Source: Cyanobacteria bacterium REEB417 | GTDB lineage: Bacteria; Cyanobacteriota; Cyanobacteriia; PCC-6307; Cyanobiaceae | Direction: 5' to 3' | Assembly (NCBI GenBank): GCA_018970945.1 | Contig: JAGWVJ010000015.1 | Location: 1 to 40,003, forward strand | DNA length: 40,003 bases | Shown here: one piece after another, positions 31,637 through 39,646 of the stretch | Layout: each line of letters begins with the position of its first letter | How positions within the stretch are numbered: position 1 is the first letter of the stretch | The notes under the pieces: generated by a model | What the model saw: the letters and a program-made list of their open reading frames with translations, nothing else | Database searches by the model: none | What the model was told of the DNA's origin: nothing | Program-made: the position numbers and the translations under genes

Positions 31637-33685
31637 TCAGCCGCTTGATTCGATCTTGACGGTCATCAGCGTGAGGTCGTCGAACTGATCGCCTGCATCC
31701 ATGTGATCGAGGGCTGCCTGACGTAGCCGCTGCAGCAGTTCGGAGGCGGTCCAGTCCTTCGAGCTGCGTTCGCTGAGAATGACTCGGATGCGTTCACTGC
31801 CGAAGGCTGTTCCCTCGGGGTTGCGGGCATCGGGAAGCCCATCGCTGTAGGCCAGCAGGATCGAGCCGGGCTCCAGCCGGCAGTGGTGGGCTTTGAACAC
31901 ACAATCGTGGAACAGACCCACCGCCGGTCCCCCCAAGGACAGCGCTTCAGTCTGGTGATTGTGCAGCAGCAGGGGTGCTTCATGGCCAGCCACGATGTAA
32001 CTCAGCTGTCGCGTGCCGACTGTGTAGGCCCCCACGAACACGGTGGCAAACATGGCGGTCATGCCATGGGTCTTCGCCATGTATTGATTGACTCCCGATA
32101 ATGCGTTGAGGATGGATGTGGAGGGGTCATTGTTGTCATTGAATTCATTGATGATGTTATGGCGAAGCAACGAGCGAAACACCGACATGTACAAGGCTGA
32201 AGGGATGCCCTTGTCGCAAACATCGGCTACGACGAAAAACACCGTGTCATCGAGGTCGATGGCGTCGTACCAGTCGGCGCCAATTTCATAAGCAGGATCA
32301 AAGGAGGCGGCCAGACTGATTTCCCGTCGATTGGGTAGGTCTTTGATCAGGAAGTCATCCTGAATGCGACGGGCCTGGTCGAGCTGGGCTTCGGTGATGG
32401 CGTGGTGCGTCGACTCCTGCAGGTAATGCTTCAGTTGGTCGGAGGCCTGGTTGATGTAATTGAAGAGACGGCCCACGTCGCTCGACTCTTCAGGTAGTTT
32501 CATGTCGAAGTTACCCTGGCTGATGGCGGCAAGGGCTTCGCCGGCCTGGTCGACGGGTTGCGACAGGGCGCCAGAGATGCGATGGATCGCAATCGAGCTG
32601 AGGCCAAGTGCGATCAGGTTCACCAGCCAGAACCAGCCAAACAGTGTATTCACATTTCTGAATTTGGTGTCTTGATCGATCAGCAGGGCGGCCGAGCGTG
32701 CTGGCGGATCCCGCCTGATGGCAAGGACAAAATCGGTGCCGTCAATGTTCAGCACCCGTGTCTCCCTGGTGGCTCCGGGTTTCAGGGCGGCTTCGATGAC
32801 TGGCCACCAGCGGCTTTGCCTGGTTTGCTCGGTGTCGATCATGCGTTTGCGGTAGTGCTCCGGCATGGCGGGGTGGCCGATGAAATGGACGCCCCCGGGC
32901 GCCAGGATCAGCATGGCGGCAATGCCTTTGTGCAGGCCTTGATCCAGATCGATCAAGGCGTCGGTGTTGCTCTGGGCATTTCCCGTTGCAGAGAAGACCG
33001 AGCCGATTCCGCTCGAGGCATCGAGCCGGCTCAATCTGATCTGGGCTGCAAGAACACCAATCGGTCGGCTTTGCCTGTCTGCATTGGGGGGTCGGATTGG
33101 TACGGCGCTGACGGCGAAGGCTTGGTCAGACGTGTCATAAAGGGTGAGCCAGGATTTGGAGACGCCTGTCATGGCGCTCTGAAACCAGGCTTCTTTTCGG
33201 ATGACCTCGGGTGTTGGTAGATGGGCCTGATCACCCACCTGGTTCGCCCTGGTGTTGGCAATCAGTTGCCCCTGGGTGTTGAAGACGAGCAGGTTATAAT
33301 ATTTTGAGTTTTTCTGGCTGTTGCGTAGTTCTCTGGAGATGGCACGCGGGTTGAGGCTATTGATTTCGTCTTGATCGGCCAGATAAGACAAAAAATCAAG
33401 GGTGCTTTTGTCCCAGGTGGTTGTGATCCCGTTGATCAGTTCCAGGTCTTTGAGGGAACGCCGTTCCCATTGCCTGGTCACCATGTTGTGGGCATTCCAA
33501 AGCGCCAGACTGGACCCCGCAATCGTGAAGGGAATGATCGAAAGCCAGACGCCAAGCGTCAGTTTCTGGCGCAGTCGTTGACGCTTCCACCGTTGCAATG
33601 GAAGTTGCAATAGACGTTGCAATGGCAGCTGCAATGGCAGCCATCCATGCTTCTTGTTCAGAGCCCGGTTCTCGTGACGCGTCAA
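31637..33685 (-). CDS. Membrane-bound PP2C/SpoIIE serine phosphatase with a Cache-like sensor (second paralogue)
   Basis: The 682-residue protein shares its C-terminal half with the paralogue at 16965-18971: HAMP (SQPVDQAGEALAAISQGNFD), linker [15 protein letters not shown], and phosphatase motifs [45 protein letters not shown] and DQFDDLTLMTVKI. Its sensor (about 66-335, between helices near 45-65 and 343-362) is different and has a Cache-like feel (NLLVFNTQGQLIANTRA, FAVSAVPIR, GVLAAQIRLSRL). The cytoplasmic start has an LPLQ repeat (PLQLPLQRLLQLPLQR). The start is TTG 33685; the repeat makes alternative TTG starts possible. It probably acts on the STAS proteins encoded about 7 kb away. Confidence 0.88.
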   Translation of the reverse strand: MTRHENRALNKKHGWLPLQLPLQRLLQLPLQRWKRQRLRQKLTLGVWLSIIPFTIAGSSLALWNAHNMVTRQWERRSLKDLELINGITTTWDKSTLDFLSYLADQDEINSLNPRAISRELRNSQKNSKYYNLLVFNTQGQLIANTRANQVGDQAHLPTPEVIRKEAWFQSAMTGVSKSWLTLYDTSDQAFAVSAVPIRPPNADRQSRPIGVLAAQIRLSRLDASSGIGSVFSATGNAQSNTDALIDLDQGLHKGIAAMLILAPGGVHFIGHPAMPEHYRKRMIDTEQTRQSRWWPVIEAALKPGATRETRVLNIDGTDFVLAIRRDPPARSAALLIDQDTKFRNVNTLFGWFWLVNLIALGLSSIAIHRISGALSQPVDQAGEALAAISQGNFDMKLPEESSDVGRLFNYINQASDQLKHYLQESTHHAITEAQLDQARRIQDDFLIKDLPNRREISLAASFDPAYEIGADWYDAIDLDDTVFFVVADVCDKGIPSALYMSVFRSLLRHNIINEFNDNNDPSTSILNALSGVNQYMAKTHGMTAMFATVFVGAYTVGTRQLSYIVAGHEAPLLLHNHQTEALSLGGPAVGLFHDCVFKAHHCRLEPGSILLAYSDGLPDARNPEGTAFGSERIRVILSERSSKDWTASELLQRLRQAALDHMDAGDQFDDLTLMTVKIESSG
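33593..33640. repeat. 12-base tandem repeat encoding LPLQ units
   Basis: Four imperfect units, TTGCAATGGAAG, TTGCAATAGACG, TTGCAATGGCAG and CTGCAATGGCAG, run without gaps. On the minus strand they encode the repeated Leu-Pro-Leu-Gln/Leu-Leu-Gln stretch near the N-terminus of the phosphatase. The unit is a multiple of three, so copy number can vary without breaking the gene. Confidence 0.85.
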
Positions 33686-33749
33686 TCTGGTTGGTGACCT
33701 TTATTCCATTGAAGCGCGCTCGCTTCGCGATGCGAGGCGTGCGGATCTG

Positions 33750-33768
33750 CCCACACCGCGGTGGTGGG
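33750..33768. promoter_or_regulatory. Palindrome in the divergent region between phosphatase and small unknown gene
   Basis: The perfect 8-bp palindrome ACCGCGGT (33755-33762) is flanked by CCCAC (33750-33754) and GTGGG (33764-33768), giving a near-symmetrical 19-bp site. It lies between the divergent starts at 33685 and 33830, where an operator would be expected. No regulator can be named. Confidence 0.35.
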
Positions 33769-33829
33769 TGACCATCACTACAGCTCGGCTGCGGGGGGCT
33801 GGTTACAACGGGTCACCGCTGCAGTTGCC

Positions 33830-34018
33830 ATGACCTCTGAACAGGCCGCCCAACTGATTGACAACACGTTGGACCTGGTGCACCAGCGCCTGCAGGACCT
33901 GCAGGCGCTCTCGTTGCAGGGGGAGCACCAGGCCCTGGCCGACGAGTTTCGCGAGTGGCGCCACCCGGTCGGCGGCCACATCGATCTGATGGTGTTTCCA
34001 GGATTAGCCGGTTCCTGA
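33830..34018 (+). CDS. Small acidic helical protein, unknown
   Basis: From the ATG at 33830 the frame gives 62 residues: MTSEQAAQLIDNTLDLVHQR and then LQDLQALSLQGEHQALADEF, strongly helical and probably coiled, followed by HPVGGHIDLMVFPGLAGS. Codon use (CTG, CAG, GCC) looks real. An in-frame upstream extension to 33761 has no support. It may be a complete small protein or a truncated remnant; I see no domain. It precedes mnmE on the same strand with 65 bases between. Confidence 0.5.
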   Translation: MTSEQAAQLIDNTLDLVHQRLQDLQALSLQGEHQALADEFREWRHPVGGHIDLMVFPGLAGS

Positions 34019-34083
34019 CGCCGCGCGCCGTCGACGTGACCCATGGGGTTCAAGACTGGGAGGTGCTCCGGTCCTGAAGGCGT

Positions 34084-35469
34084 TTGCGTTTCAACAGCAC
34101 CGACACCATTGCGGCCATCGCCACTGCCGTGGCCCCGGGTGAGGGCAGCGTGGCGATCGTGCGGCTGTCGGGTCCCGAGGCTGAGGCCATCGCCAGTCGG
34201 CTGTTTGTGGCTCCTGGTCAGCAGCCCTGGGAGAGCCACCGCATCCTCTATGGCCATGTGGTCGATCCGGCCACCGGCGAGCGCATCGATGAAGCCCTGC
34301 TGCTGCTGATGCGCGCACCCCGCAGTTTCACCCGCCAGGACGTGGTCGAGTTCCACGGTCACGGTGGCGTGGTGGCCGTGGGGCGGGTGCTCGAGCTGGT
34401 GCTCGCAGCCGGTGCCCGGCGAGCCCTGCCGGGAGAGTTCAGTCAGCGGGCCTTTCTCAATGGACGTCTGGATCTCACCCGGGCCGAAGCGGTCAGCGAG
34501 CTGATCACGGCCCGCAGCCGTCGGGCGGCCCAGCTGGCCATGGCCGGGCTCGATGGTGGTCTGCAGCGGCAGATCGGCACCCTGCGGGCCCGGCTGCTTG
34601 ACCAGTTGGCCGAGCTGGAGGCGCGGGTCGATTTCGAGGAGGACCTGCCCTCCCTCGACGGCGCCGCCGTCACGGCCGAGCTGGCGGCCATCCGCGCCAC
34701 CCTGCTGCAGCTGGTCGATGCCGCTGGCCAGGGTGCTGTGCTGCGCCAGGGGCTGCGGGTGGCGATCGTGGGCCGGCCCAATGTGGGCAAATCGAGCCTG
34801 CTCAATCGCCTGAGCCGGCGCGAGCGCGCCATCGTCACCGACCTGCCGGGCACCACCCGTGATCTGCTCGAGAGTGAGCTGGTGCTGGGCGGGGTGCCGC
34901 TCACCCTGCTGGACACGGCCGGCATCCGCGACAGCGGTGATCCGGTCGAGCAGCTGGGCATTGCGCTGTCGCGTCAGGCCCTGGCCAGTGCCGATGTGGT
35001 GCTGCTGCTGTTCGACCTGAGTCATGGCTGGTGCGATGAAGACCAGGCGCTGCGCGACCAGGTGCCCGATGGCTCTGCCCTGCTGCTGGTGGGCAACAAG
35101 GTCGATGCCGCAGGTCTGCCCTGCGGTCTGGTTGTCCCGCCCGATGGAGACCGAGCTCCTGCCCAGGTGCGCATCAGTGCCCGCCACGGCGAGGGCATCG
35201 ACGCCCTGGAGGCGGCGTTGCTGCGCTGCTGTGGCGCTGCCGATCTTCAGGGGCTGCAGGTGGCCCTCAACGAACGCCAACGGGATCTGGCCGCCGCCGC
35301 CGCCGCCGCTCTGGGACGTTCTCTGGAGGCCGCCGAGCAGGGGTTGCCCTGGGATTTCTGGACCATTGACCTGCGGGCCGCCGTGCGCGCCCTGGGGGAG
35401 ATCACCGGCGAGGAGGTCACCGAGGCCGTGCTCGATCGCGTCTTCTCGCGCTTCTGCATCGGCAAGTGA
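34084..35469 (+). CDS. mnmE: tRNA modification GTPase MnmE (TrmE)
   Basis: With MnmG this protein modifies the wobble uridine (xm5U34) of several tRNAs. The 461-residue protein has the N-terminal formyl-THF domain (STDTIAAIATAVAPGEGSVA, then IVRLSG), a helical domain, and an inserted G domain: VGRPNVGKSSLLNRLSR (G1), PGTTRDLLE (G2), LLDTAGIRDSGD (G3) and LVGNKVDA (G4). It ends with the family's FCIGK, which carries the essential Cys. The start is a TTG with GAAGG three bases upstream; an in-frame TGA at 34075 rules out a longer product. It is followed by the TerB-like gene 60 bases later. Confidence 0.96.
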   Translation: MRFNSTDTIAAIATAVAPGEGSVAIVRLSGPEAEAIASRLFVAPGQQPWESHRILYGHVVDPATGERIDEALLLLMRAPRSFTRQDVVEFHGHGGVVAVGRVLELVLAAGARRALPGEFSQRAFLNGRLDLTRAEAVSELITARSRRAAQLAMAGLDGGLQRQIGTLRARLLDQLAELEARVDFEEDLPSLDGAAVTAELAAIRATLLQLVDAAGQGAVLRQGLRVAIVGRPNVGKSSLLNRLSRRERAIVTDLPGTTRDLLESELVLGGVPLTLLDTAGIRDSGDPVEQLGIALSRQALASADVVLLLFDLSHGWCDEDQALRDQVPDGSALLLVGNKVDAAGLPCGLVVPPDGDRAPAQVRISARHGEGIDALEAALLRCCGAADLQGLQVALNERQRDLAAAAAAALGRSLEAAEQGLPWDFWTIDLRAAVRALGEITGEEVTEAVLDRVFSRFCIGK

Positions 35470-35529
35470 AGCGGTGGGTCTGTGGCCATGCACCACGACA
35501 ATGGTGGGAGACATTCGGATTGATGCTCC

Positions 35530-36084
35530 ATGGACACGGATCGCAGCGCCGGAGGCCCCAACCCTCTGGAGGGCCTGACCCCGTCGCAGCGGGCCCTGTT
35601 GCGCATCGTTTGCTGGGTCGCCTGGGCCGACGGTGACTTTGCCCTTGACGAGCGGCAGCTGCTCGAGAAGGTCGTGGCTCGGCTGCTGTTGCTCGATGGG
35701 TCTGAGTCTGACGCGGTCGACGCGGTGCGGGCCCTGGCGGTCGACCATCTGCCGCAGGCCGATCTCACCGCCCTGGTGGCCGCTCTTGGTGATACCGACG
35801 AGAGGCAGCTGGCCGTCAAGCTCGCCCTGCAGATGATCAGCATCAACCAGCGTCCTGAAGACGACGCCCCGATCAACCCAGCCGAGAAACAGGCCTATCG
35901 CAACCTGATCGAGGCTCTCGACCTGACGGAGTCGGAGATCGCGGCGGCCGAGTGGGCTGCCCGCGATGAGCTCAAGCGGCAACAGACCCTGGGCGAGCTG
36001 CTGGTCGGGGCGCTGGAGCGCTTCGGCGCCTGGCCTTCGGCAGCGAAGCTCGATCCGCTCTTGCCCATGGGCTACTGGCTCTGA
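35530..36084 (+). CDS. TerB-like domain protein
   Basis: The 184-residue helical protein matches the TerB-like fold: ALLRIVCWVAWADGDFALDE gives the (A)x(A/I)DG-x-(I/F)...(E) metal-binding helix motif of the family, repeated more weakly at MISINQRPEDDAPINPAEKQ. TerB-like proteins occur in membrane-linked stress complexes and bind metal; a tellurite role cannot be inferred. A C-terminal helix (LGELLVGALERFGAWPS) and a PLLPMGYWL tail end the protein. It lies between mnmE and nadC on the same strand, with only 8 bases before nadC, so the two are likely co-transcribed. Confidence 0.8.
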   Translation: MDTDRSAGGPNPLEGLTPSQRALLRIVCWVAWADGDFALDERQLLEKVVARLLLLDGSESDAVDAVRALAVDHLPQADLTALVAALGDTDERQLAVKLALQMISINQRPEDDAPINPAEKQAYRNLIEALDLTESEIAAAEWAARDELKRQQTLGELLVGALERFGAWPSAAKLDPLLPMGYWL

Positions 36085-36092
36085 GGCATCCC

Positions 36093-36965
36093 ATGGCCGA
36101 CCCCAGCCTGGTGCTGACCCCCCACGTGCGTCAGCAGCTGGCCGATTGGCTGGCCGAAGATCTGGGCCGCGGCGACCTCTGCGCCCCGGCCCTGGCCGGG
36201 GCGCAGGGGCAGGCCCGGTGGTTTGCCAAGGCTGCCGGGGTCTTCTGTGGTGGGGTGCTGGTGGCCCCGCTGTTTGCCCTGCTCGATCCGGCGGTCTCGG
36301 TGCGTCTTCTGGTGCGGGATGGTGAGCCCGTCGAGACCGGTCAATGTCTGCTGGATCTGCAGGGCCCGGCGGCGGCCCTGGTGGCTGGCGAGCGCACGGC
36401 GCTCAACCTGGCCATGCGGCTCAGCGGTATCGCCACCGCCACCGCGGCCCTGGTGGCTCGGCTGGCTGGCACAGGCGTGGCTCTGGCCGACACCCGCAAG
36501 ACCACGCCCGGTCTGCGCGTGCTCGAGAAATATGCGGTGCGCTGCGGTGGTGGCATCAACCACCGCCTGGGCCTCGACGATGCCGCCATGCTCAAGGAGA
36601 ACCATCTGGCCTGGGCCGGTGGGGTGGCTGCCGCGGTGGTGGCCGTACGGGCAGCTGCCCCCTGGCCGGCGCGGGTGATCGTTGAAGCCGAGACCGACGC
36701 CGAAGCCATTGCCGCCGTGCGTGCTGGTGCCGATGGGGTGCTGCTCGACGAATTCAGCCCGGCCGCCCTGAACGCTTTGGTGCCCCGGCTGCGGGCCCTG
36801 GCGGCCGAGGTCTCGGGCTCGGTGGTGCTCGAGGCCTCCGGCGTCCATCCCGAGCAGCTGGCCACCTACGGCACCACCGGCGTCGATTTGATTTCGACCA
36901 GTGCACCCATGACCCGGGCTCCTTGGCTCGACATCAGCATGCGCTACACCACCGACTGGGTCTGA
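36093..36965 (+). CDS. nadC: Nicotinate-nucleotide pyrophosphorylase (carboxylating)
   Basis: NadC joins quinolinate and PRPP to give nicotinate mononucleotide in NAD synthesis. The 290-residue protein shows WLAEDLGRGDLCAP at the start, GERTALNLAMRLSGIATATA, the quinolinate/PRPP site ADTRKTTPGLRVLEKYAVRC with GGGINHRLGLDDAAMLKENH, and barrel strands VIVEAETDAEA, GADGVLLDEFSP, VVLEASGV and GVDLISTSAP. All conserved basic residues in the RKTTPG and HRLGL motifs are present. It begins 8 bases after the TerB-like gene. Confidence 0.96.
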   Translation: MADPSLVLTPHVRQQLADWLAEDLGRGDLCAPALAGAQGQARWFAKAAGVFCGGVLVAPLFALLDPAVSVRLLVRDGEPVETGQCLLDLQGPAAALVAGERTALNLAMRLSGIATATAALVARLAGTGVALADTRKTTPGLRVLEKYAVRCGGGINHRLGLDDAAMLKENHLAWAGGVAAAVVAVRAAAPWPARVIVEAETDAEAIAAVRAGADGVLLDEFSPAALNALVPRLRALAAEVSGSVVLEASGVHPEQLATYGTTGVDLISTSAPMTRAPWLDISMRYTTDWV

Positions 36966-37040
36966 AGTCGTGACAACCTGCTGACAGCCGCATCCATCCC
37001 GGTCAGCATGGGGCGTTGATGGCTGTATCGCTGCCTGCCC

Positions 37041-37976
37041 ATGGGTTGTGAGCGTTCTTGTTCGGGTCGCTGGCCTGGCCTGGTGGCTGTGGGCCTGGGC
37101 CTGGTGATGGCCATGGCGTCAGGGCCGGCTGCCCGGGCCGAGGGCGTGCTGGAGCGGGTGGCCCGCAGTGGTCAGCTGCGGCTGATCGGGCCGCTCGACC
37201 ATCCGCCGTTGCTGAGTCTCGACGCGCAGGGCCGGCCCCAGGGCTACGGCGCCGTTGTGGCCGAGCGCATCACGGCCCTGGTGGGCCAGGCGGTGGGCAA
37301 GCCGGTGCGTCTGGTTTACGAGCCGGTCAGCGATTCGGCCTCGCTCAGTCAGCGCCTGGGTGAGGGCAAGGCTGACCTGGCCTGCACCCTGCCCTTCACC
37401 TGGGCCCGCGATGAGGTGGTCGATTTCACGATGCCGCTTGGGGTCTCCGGCCTGCGCCTGCTGGCCCCGGCCGGCCGCTTCGATGGCAGCCCCGCAGGCC
37501 TGGCCCGCCGCCGCATCGCTGTGGTCAAGAACTCTCTGGCTGAAACCCAGCTGCGCGGCATGCAGCCCGCGGCGCAGGTCCAGCCCTTCGCGGATCTCCC
37601 TGCTGCCCTGGGCGCCCTCAGCGCCGGACAGGTGGAGGGGGTGATCGGTGATGGCATGCTGTTGACCGGGTTGGTGGCCCAGCGCGGTCTCACGGGCCTG
37701 GTGCTGACGCCCGAGCAGCCTTACCTGCGCTATGCGGTGGCCTGCGCGGTGCCCGAGAACAACTCGGCTTTCCGCAACCTGGCCAACCGTGCCATTGCGC
37801 AGCTGCAGCAGGGCTATCTGAACGGCGACCCCGCCGATGTGGCGGCGGTCGATCGCTGGTTGGGACCGGGCACGGCGCCCAACCTCAGTCCCGCGCAGAT
37901 CCGTGGTGTCTTTGATGTGCTGCTGCTCGGGGTGGAGCCCCTGCGGCCGGTGCCGACGTCTGCCGCGGCCCGTTGA
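37041..37976 (+). CDS. grrP: Orphan extracellular solute-binding protein of the grr cluster (GrrP)
   Basis: A signal peptide (LVAVGLGLVMAMASGPAARA) leads into a family-3 periplasmic binding protein fold: GVLERVARSGQLRLIGPLDH, RPQGYGAVVAERITALVG, LGEGKADLACTLPFTWARDE and FTMPLGVSGLRLLAP, then the second lobe (RRIAVVKNSLAETQLRGMQP, GQVEGVIGDGMLLTGLV). The usual amino-acid-binding Arg/Asp pattern is only partly kept. No ABC permease or ATPase is adjacent. Proteins like this recur beside GrrA/GrrM and carry the name GrrP; their ligand is not known. It is 311 residues long. The precursor gene follows after 36 bases. Confidence 0.85.
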   Translation: MGCERSCSGRWPGLVAVGLGLVMAMASGPAARAEGVLERVARSGQLRLIGPLDHPPLLSLDAQGRPQGYGAVVAERITALVGQAVGKPVRLVYEPVSDSASLSQRLGEGKADLACTLPFTWARDEVVDFTMPLGVSGLRLLAPAGRFDGSPAGLARRRIAVVKNSLAETQLRGMQPAAQVQPFADLPAALGALSAGQVEGVIGDGMLLTGLVAQRGLTGLVLTPEQPYLRYAVACAVPENNSAFRNLANRAIAQLQQGYLNGDPADVAAVDRWLGPGTAPNLSPAQIRGVFDVLLLGVEPLRPVPTSAAAR

Positions 37977-37988
37977 TTGCGGTTTTTT
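37963..37988 (+). terminator. Weak stem-loop and T-run between grrP and grrA
   Basis: CCGC (37963-37966) can pair with GCGG (37979-37982), followed at once by six T residues (37983-37988). The stem is short and the loop is 12 bases, so termination would be partial at best. It could act as an attenuator that sets the grrP to grrA ratio. Confidence 0.3.
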
Positions 37989-38012
37989 GTCACTGTCTGC
38001 CTTCGAGCCCCG

Positions 38013-38429
38013 ATGAAGCTGATCACCCAATCCCGTCTGCTGGGCGTGCTGCTGATCGCCGCCTCGCTGCCGTTTGACACCGGCATGGTGCTGGCGGTCC
38101 AGGCAAGCCGCTCGGCGCTCGAGACCCCGGCTCCCCAGGGCGAGATCGAGGCACGACTGCAGCGCATTGCCGCCGCTGCCCGCCAACGCCAGGCCGAGGC
38201 CCAGTCGGCAGGCCCGGGCGCCCTGGGTCCCGATGCGATCAGTTTTGTGGTGCTGGGCCCCGGCGGCATCGGCTGGGGCAATGGCGGCTGGGGCAATGGC
38301 GGCTTCTACAACGGCGGCTGGGGCAATGGTGGTTTCCAGAACGGCGGTTTTTACAACGGCGGCTTCCGCAATGGCGGCTTCTACAACGGTGGCTTCCGCA
38401 ATGGTCGCGGCTGGCCCAATGGGTGGTGA
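38013..38429 (+). CDS. grrA: GrrA/OscA-type cyclophane RiPP precursor
   Basis: The 138-residue protein starts with a signal-like hydrophobic segment (LLGVLLIAASLPFDTGMVLA), then a leader of about 50 residues (IEARLQRIAAAARQRQAEAQ, then ISFVVLGPGG). The core is nine G-(W/F)-X-N-G units followed by a final WPNGW. The ten aromatic-X-Asn motifs are WGN (three), FYN (three), FRN (two), FQN and WPN. In this family the radical SAM enzyme GrrM/OscB links the aromatic ring to the side chain of the third residue (Asn), forming strained three-residue cyclophanes. The ATG at 38013 gives the correct signal segment. The stop overlaps the grrM start region by 11 bases. Confidence 0.92.
   Translation: MKLITQSRLLGVLLIAASLPFDTGMVLAVQASRSALETPAPQGEIEARLQRIAAAARQRQAEAQSAGPGALGPDAISFVVLGPGGIGWGNGGWGNGGFYNGGWGNGGFQNGGFYNGGFRNGGFYNGGFRNGRGWPNGW
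38271..38405 (+). repeat. Nine tandem 15-base units in the grrA core
   Basis: Units of the form GGCTGGGGCAATGGC or GGCTTCTACAACGGC repeat without gaps nine times in frame. The third codon varies (GGC, TAC, CAG, CGC) while the Gly, aromatic, Asn and Gly codons are nearly fixed. Repeat expansion in steps of 15 bases would add or remove cyclophane motifs. Confidence 0.92.
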
Positions 38430-39588
38430 CCACGCTTCTGGCGTCAACGGTGGCCCCTTGCGGCTGCTGGTGCTGCAGCCCACCCCCTACTGCAACCTCG
38501 ACTGCGATTACTGCTACCTGACCACCCGCGACGACCGCGCCCAGCTCTCGCTGGAGGTTCTCGATGCGGCCCTGGAGCGGGTGCTGGGCAGCCCCTATGT
38601 CGACGGGCCGTTCACCCTGTTGTGGCATGCGGGCGAGCCCCTGACCATGCCGCCGGCCTTCTATGACACCGCCAGCGCCAGCATCGCCGCGGCCCTGGCG
38701 CGCCACGGTCTGCCGCCGGACACCGTGCGGCAGTCGCTGCAGACCAACGGCATCACCATCGACGCGGATTGGTGCGACTGTTTCGCCCGCAATGGCATCC
38801 ACGTGGGGGTGAGCCTCGATGGGCCCGCCTTTCTGCATGACGCCCACCGCCGCACCCGCACGGGCAGGCCCAGCCATGCCGCCGTGTTGCGCGGCATCCG
38901 CTGGCTGCAGCAGCGCCGGATCCCGTTCAACGTGATCAGCGTGCTCACCGCCGATGCCCTGGATCACGCGGATGCCCTGTTCGACTTCTTTGCCGGTCAC
39001 GGCATCGCCGAGGTCGGCTTCAACATGGAGGAGACCGAAGGCGGCAACAGCAGCTCCAGCCTTGATCGCCCCGAGCTTGAGGGGCGTTACCGGGCGTTTC
39101 TGCAGCGCTTCTGGCAGCGCACCATGGCCGACCCCGGCCTGGTGCATCTGCGCGAATTCGACGGCATCACCAGCCTGGCCTGCAGCGATCAGCGGCTCGA
39201 GCGCACCGACATGAACCATCCCTTCGTGATCGTCAACGTCGACGCCCGCGGCAATGTGTCGAGCTTTGATCCCGAGTTGCTGGGGGTCGAGCTCGACCGC
39301 GTTGGCTGCTTTGCCTTCGGCAACGTGCTCAGCGACAGCCTGGAGCAGATCGCCGCCAGTGAGCGCTTTCAGCAGGTGCAGCGCGAGATGGCCGCCGGGG
39401 TTGCGGCCTGCCGCAGCAGCTGCGCCTACTTCGGTCTGTGCGGTGGCGGCGCCGGCAGCAACAAGGTCTTTGAACACGGCCGCTTTGATGGCAGCGAGAC
39501 CCAGGCCTGCCGCTACCGCATCCAGCTGGTGGCCGACGTGGTGCTGGCCGGGCTCGAGCAGCAGCTGGGGCTCAGCGCCGCGGCCTGA
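38419..39588 (+). CDS. grrM: Cyclophane-forming radical SAM/SPASM maturase GrrM/OscB
   Basis: The 389-residue enzyme has the radical SAM cluster motif [13 protein letters not shown] (C-x3-C-x2-C), then [14 protein letters not shown] and [20 protein letters not shown], typical of the peptide-modifying SPASM group, and [15 protein letters not shown]. The C-terminal half carries further Cys residues for an auxiliary cluster ([25 protein letters not shown]). It would generate a 5'-deoxyadenosyl radical and crosslink aromatic rings in GrrA. The frame is open far upstream inside grrA; ATG 38419 ([10 protein letters not shown]) is the start just before homology and overlaps grrA by 11 bases. Confidence 0.93.
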   Translation: MGGDHASGVNGGPLRLLVLQPTPYCNLDCDYCYLTTRDDRAQLSLEVLDAALERVLGSPYVDGPFTLLWHAGEPLTMPPAFYDTASASIAAALARHGLPPDTVRQSLQTNGITIDADWCDCFARNGIHVGVSLDGPAFLHDAHRRTRTGRPSHAAVLRGIRWLQQRRIPFNVISVLTADALDHADALFDFFAGHGIAEVGFNMEETEGGNSSSSLDRPELEGRYRAFLQRFWQRTMADPGLVHLREFDGITSLACSDQRLERTDMNHPFVIVNVDARGNVSSFDPELLGVELDRVGCFAFGNVLSDSLEQIAASERFQQVQREMAAGVAACRSSCAYFGLCGGGAGSNKVFEHGRFDGSETQACRYRIQLVADVVLAGLEQQLGLSAAA

Positions 39589-39646
39589 AACCCGCCGGTC
39601 CGCCTGCCGCGGGATGATCGGGGGCTGTGCTGCCGTCGCCCACTCC

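Noticed and set aside
33778-35982. A long antisense frame covering mnmE and part of the TerB-like gene
   Set aside because: mnmE is unmistakable on the plus strand, and the antisense translation shows no domain.
38271-38405. Short regular repeats that could suggest a CRISPR array
   Set aside because: The 15-base units have no unique spacers and are an in-frame coding repeat of a RiPP core.
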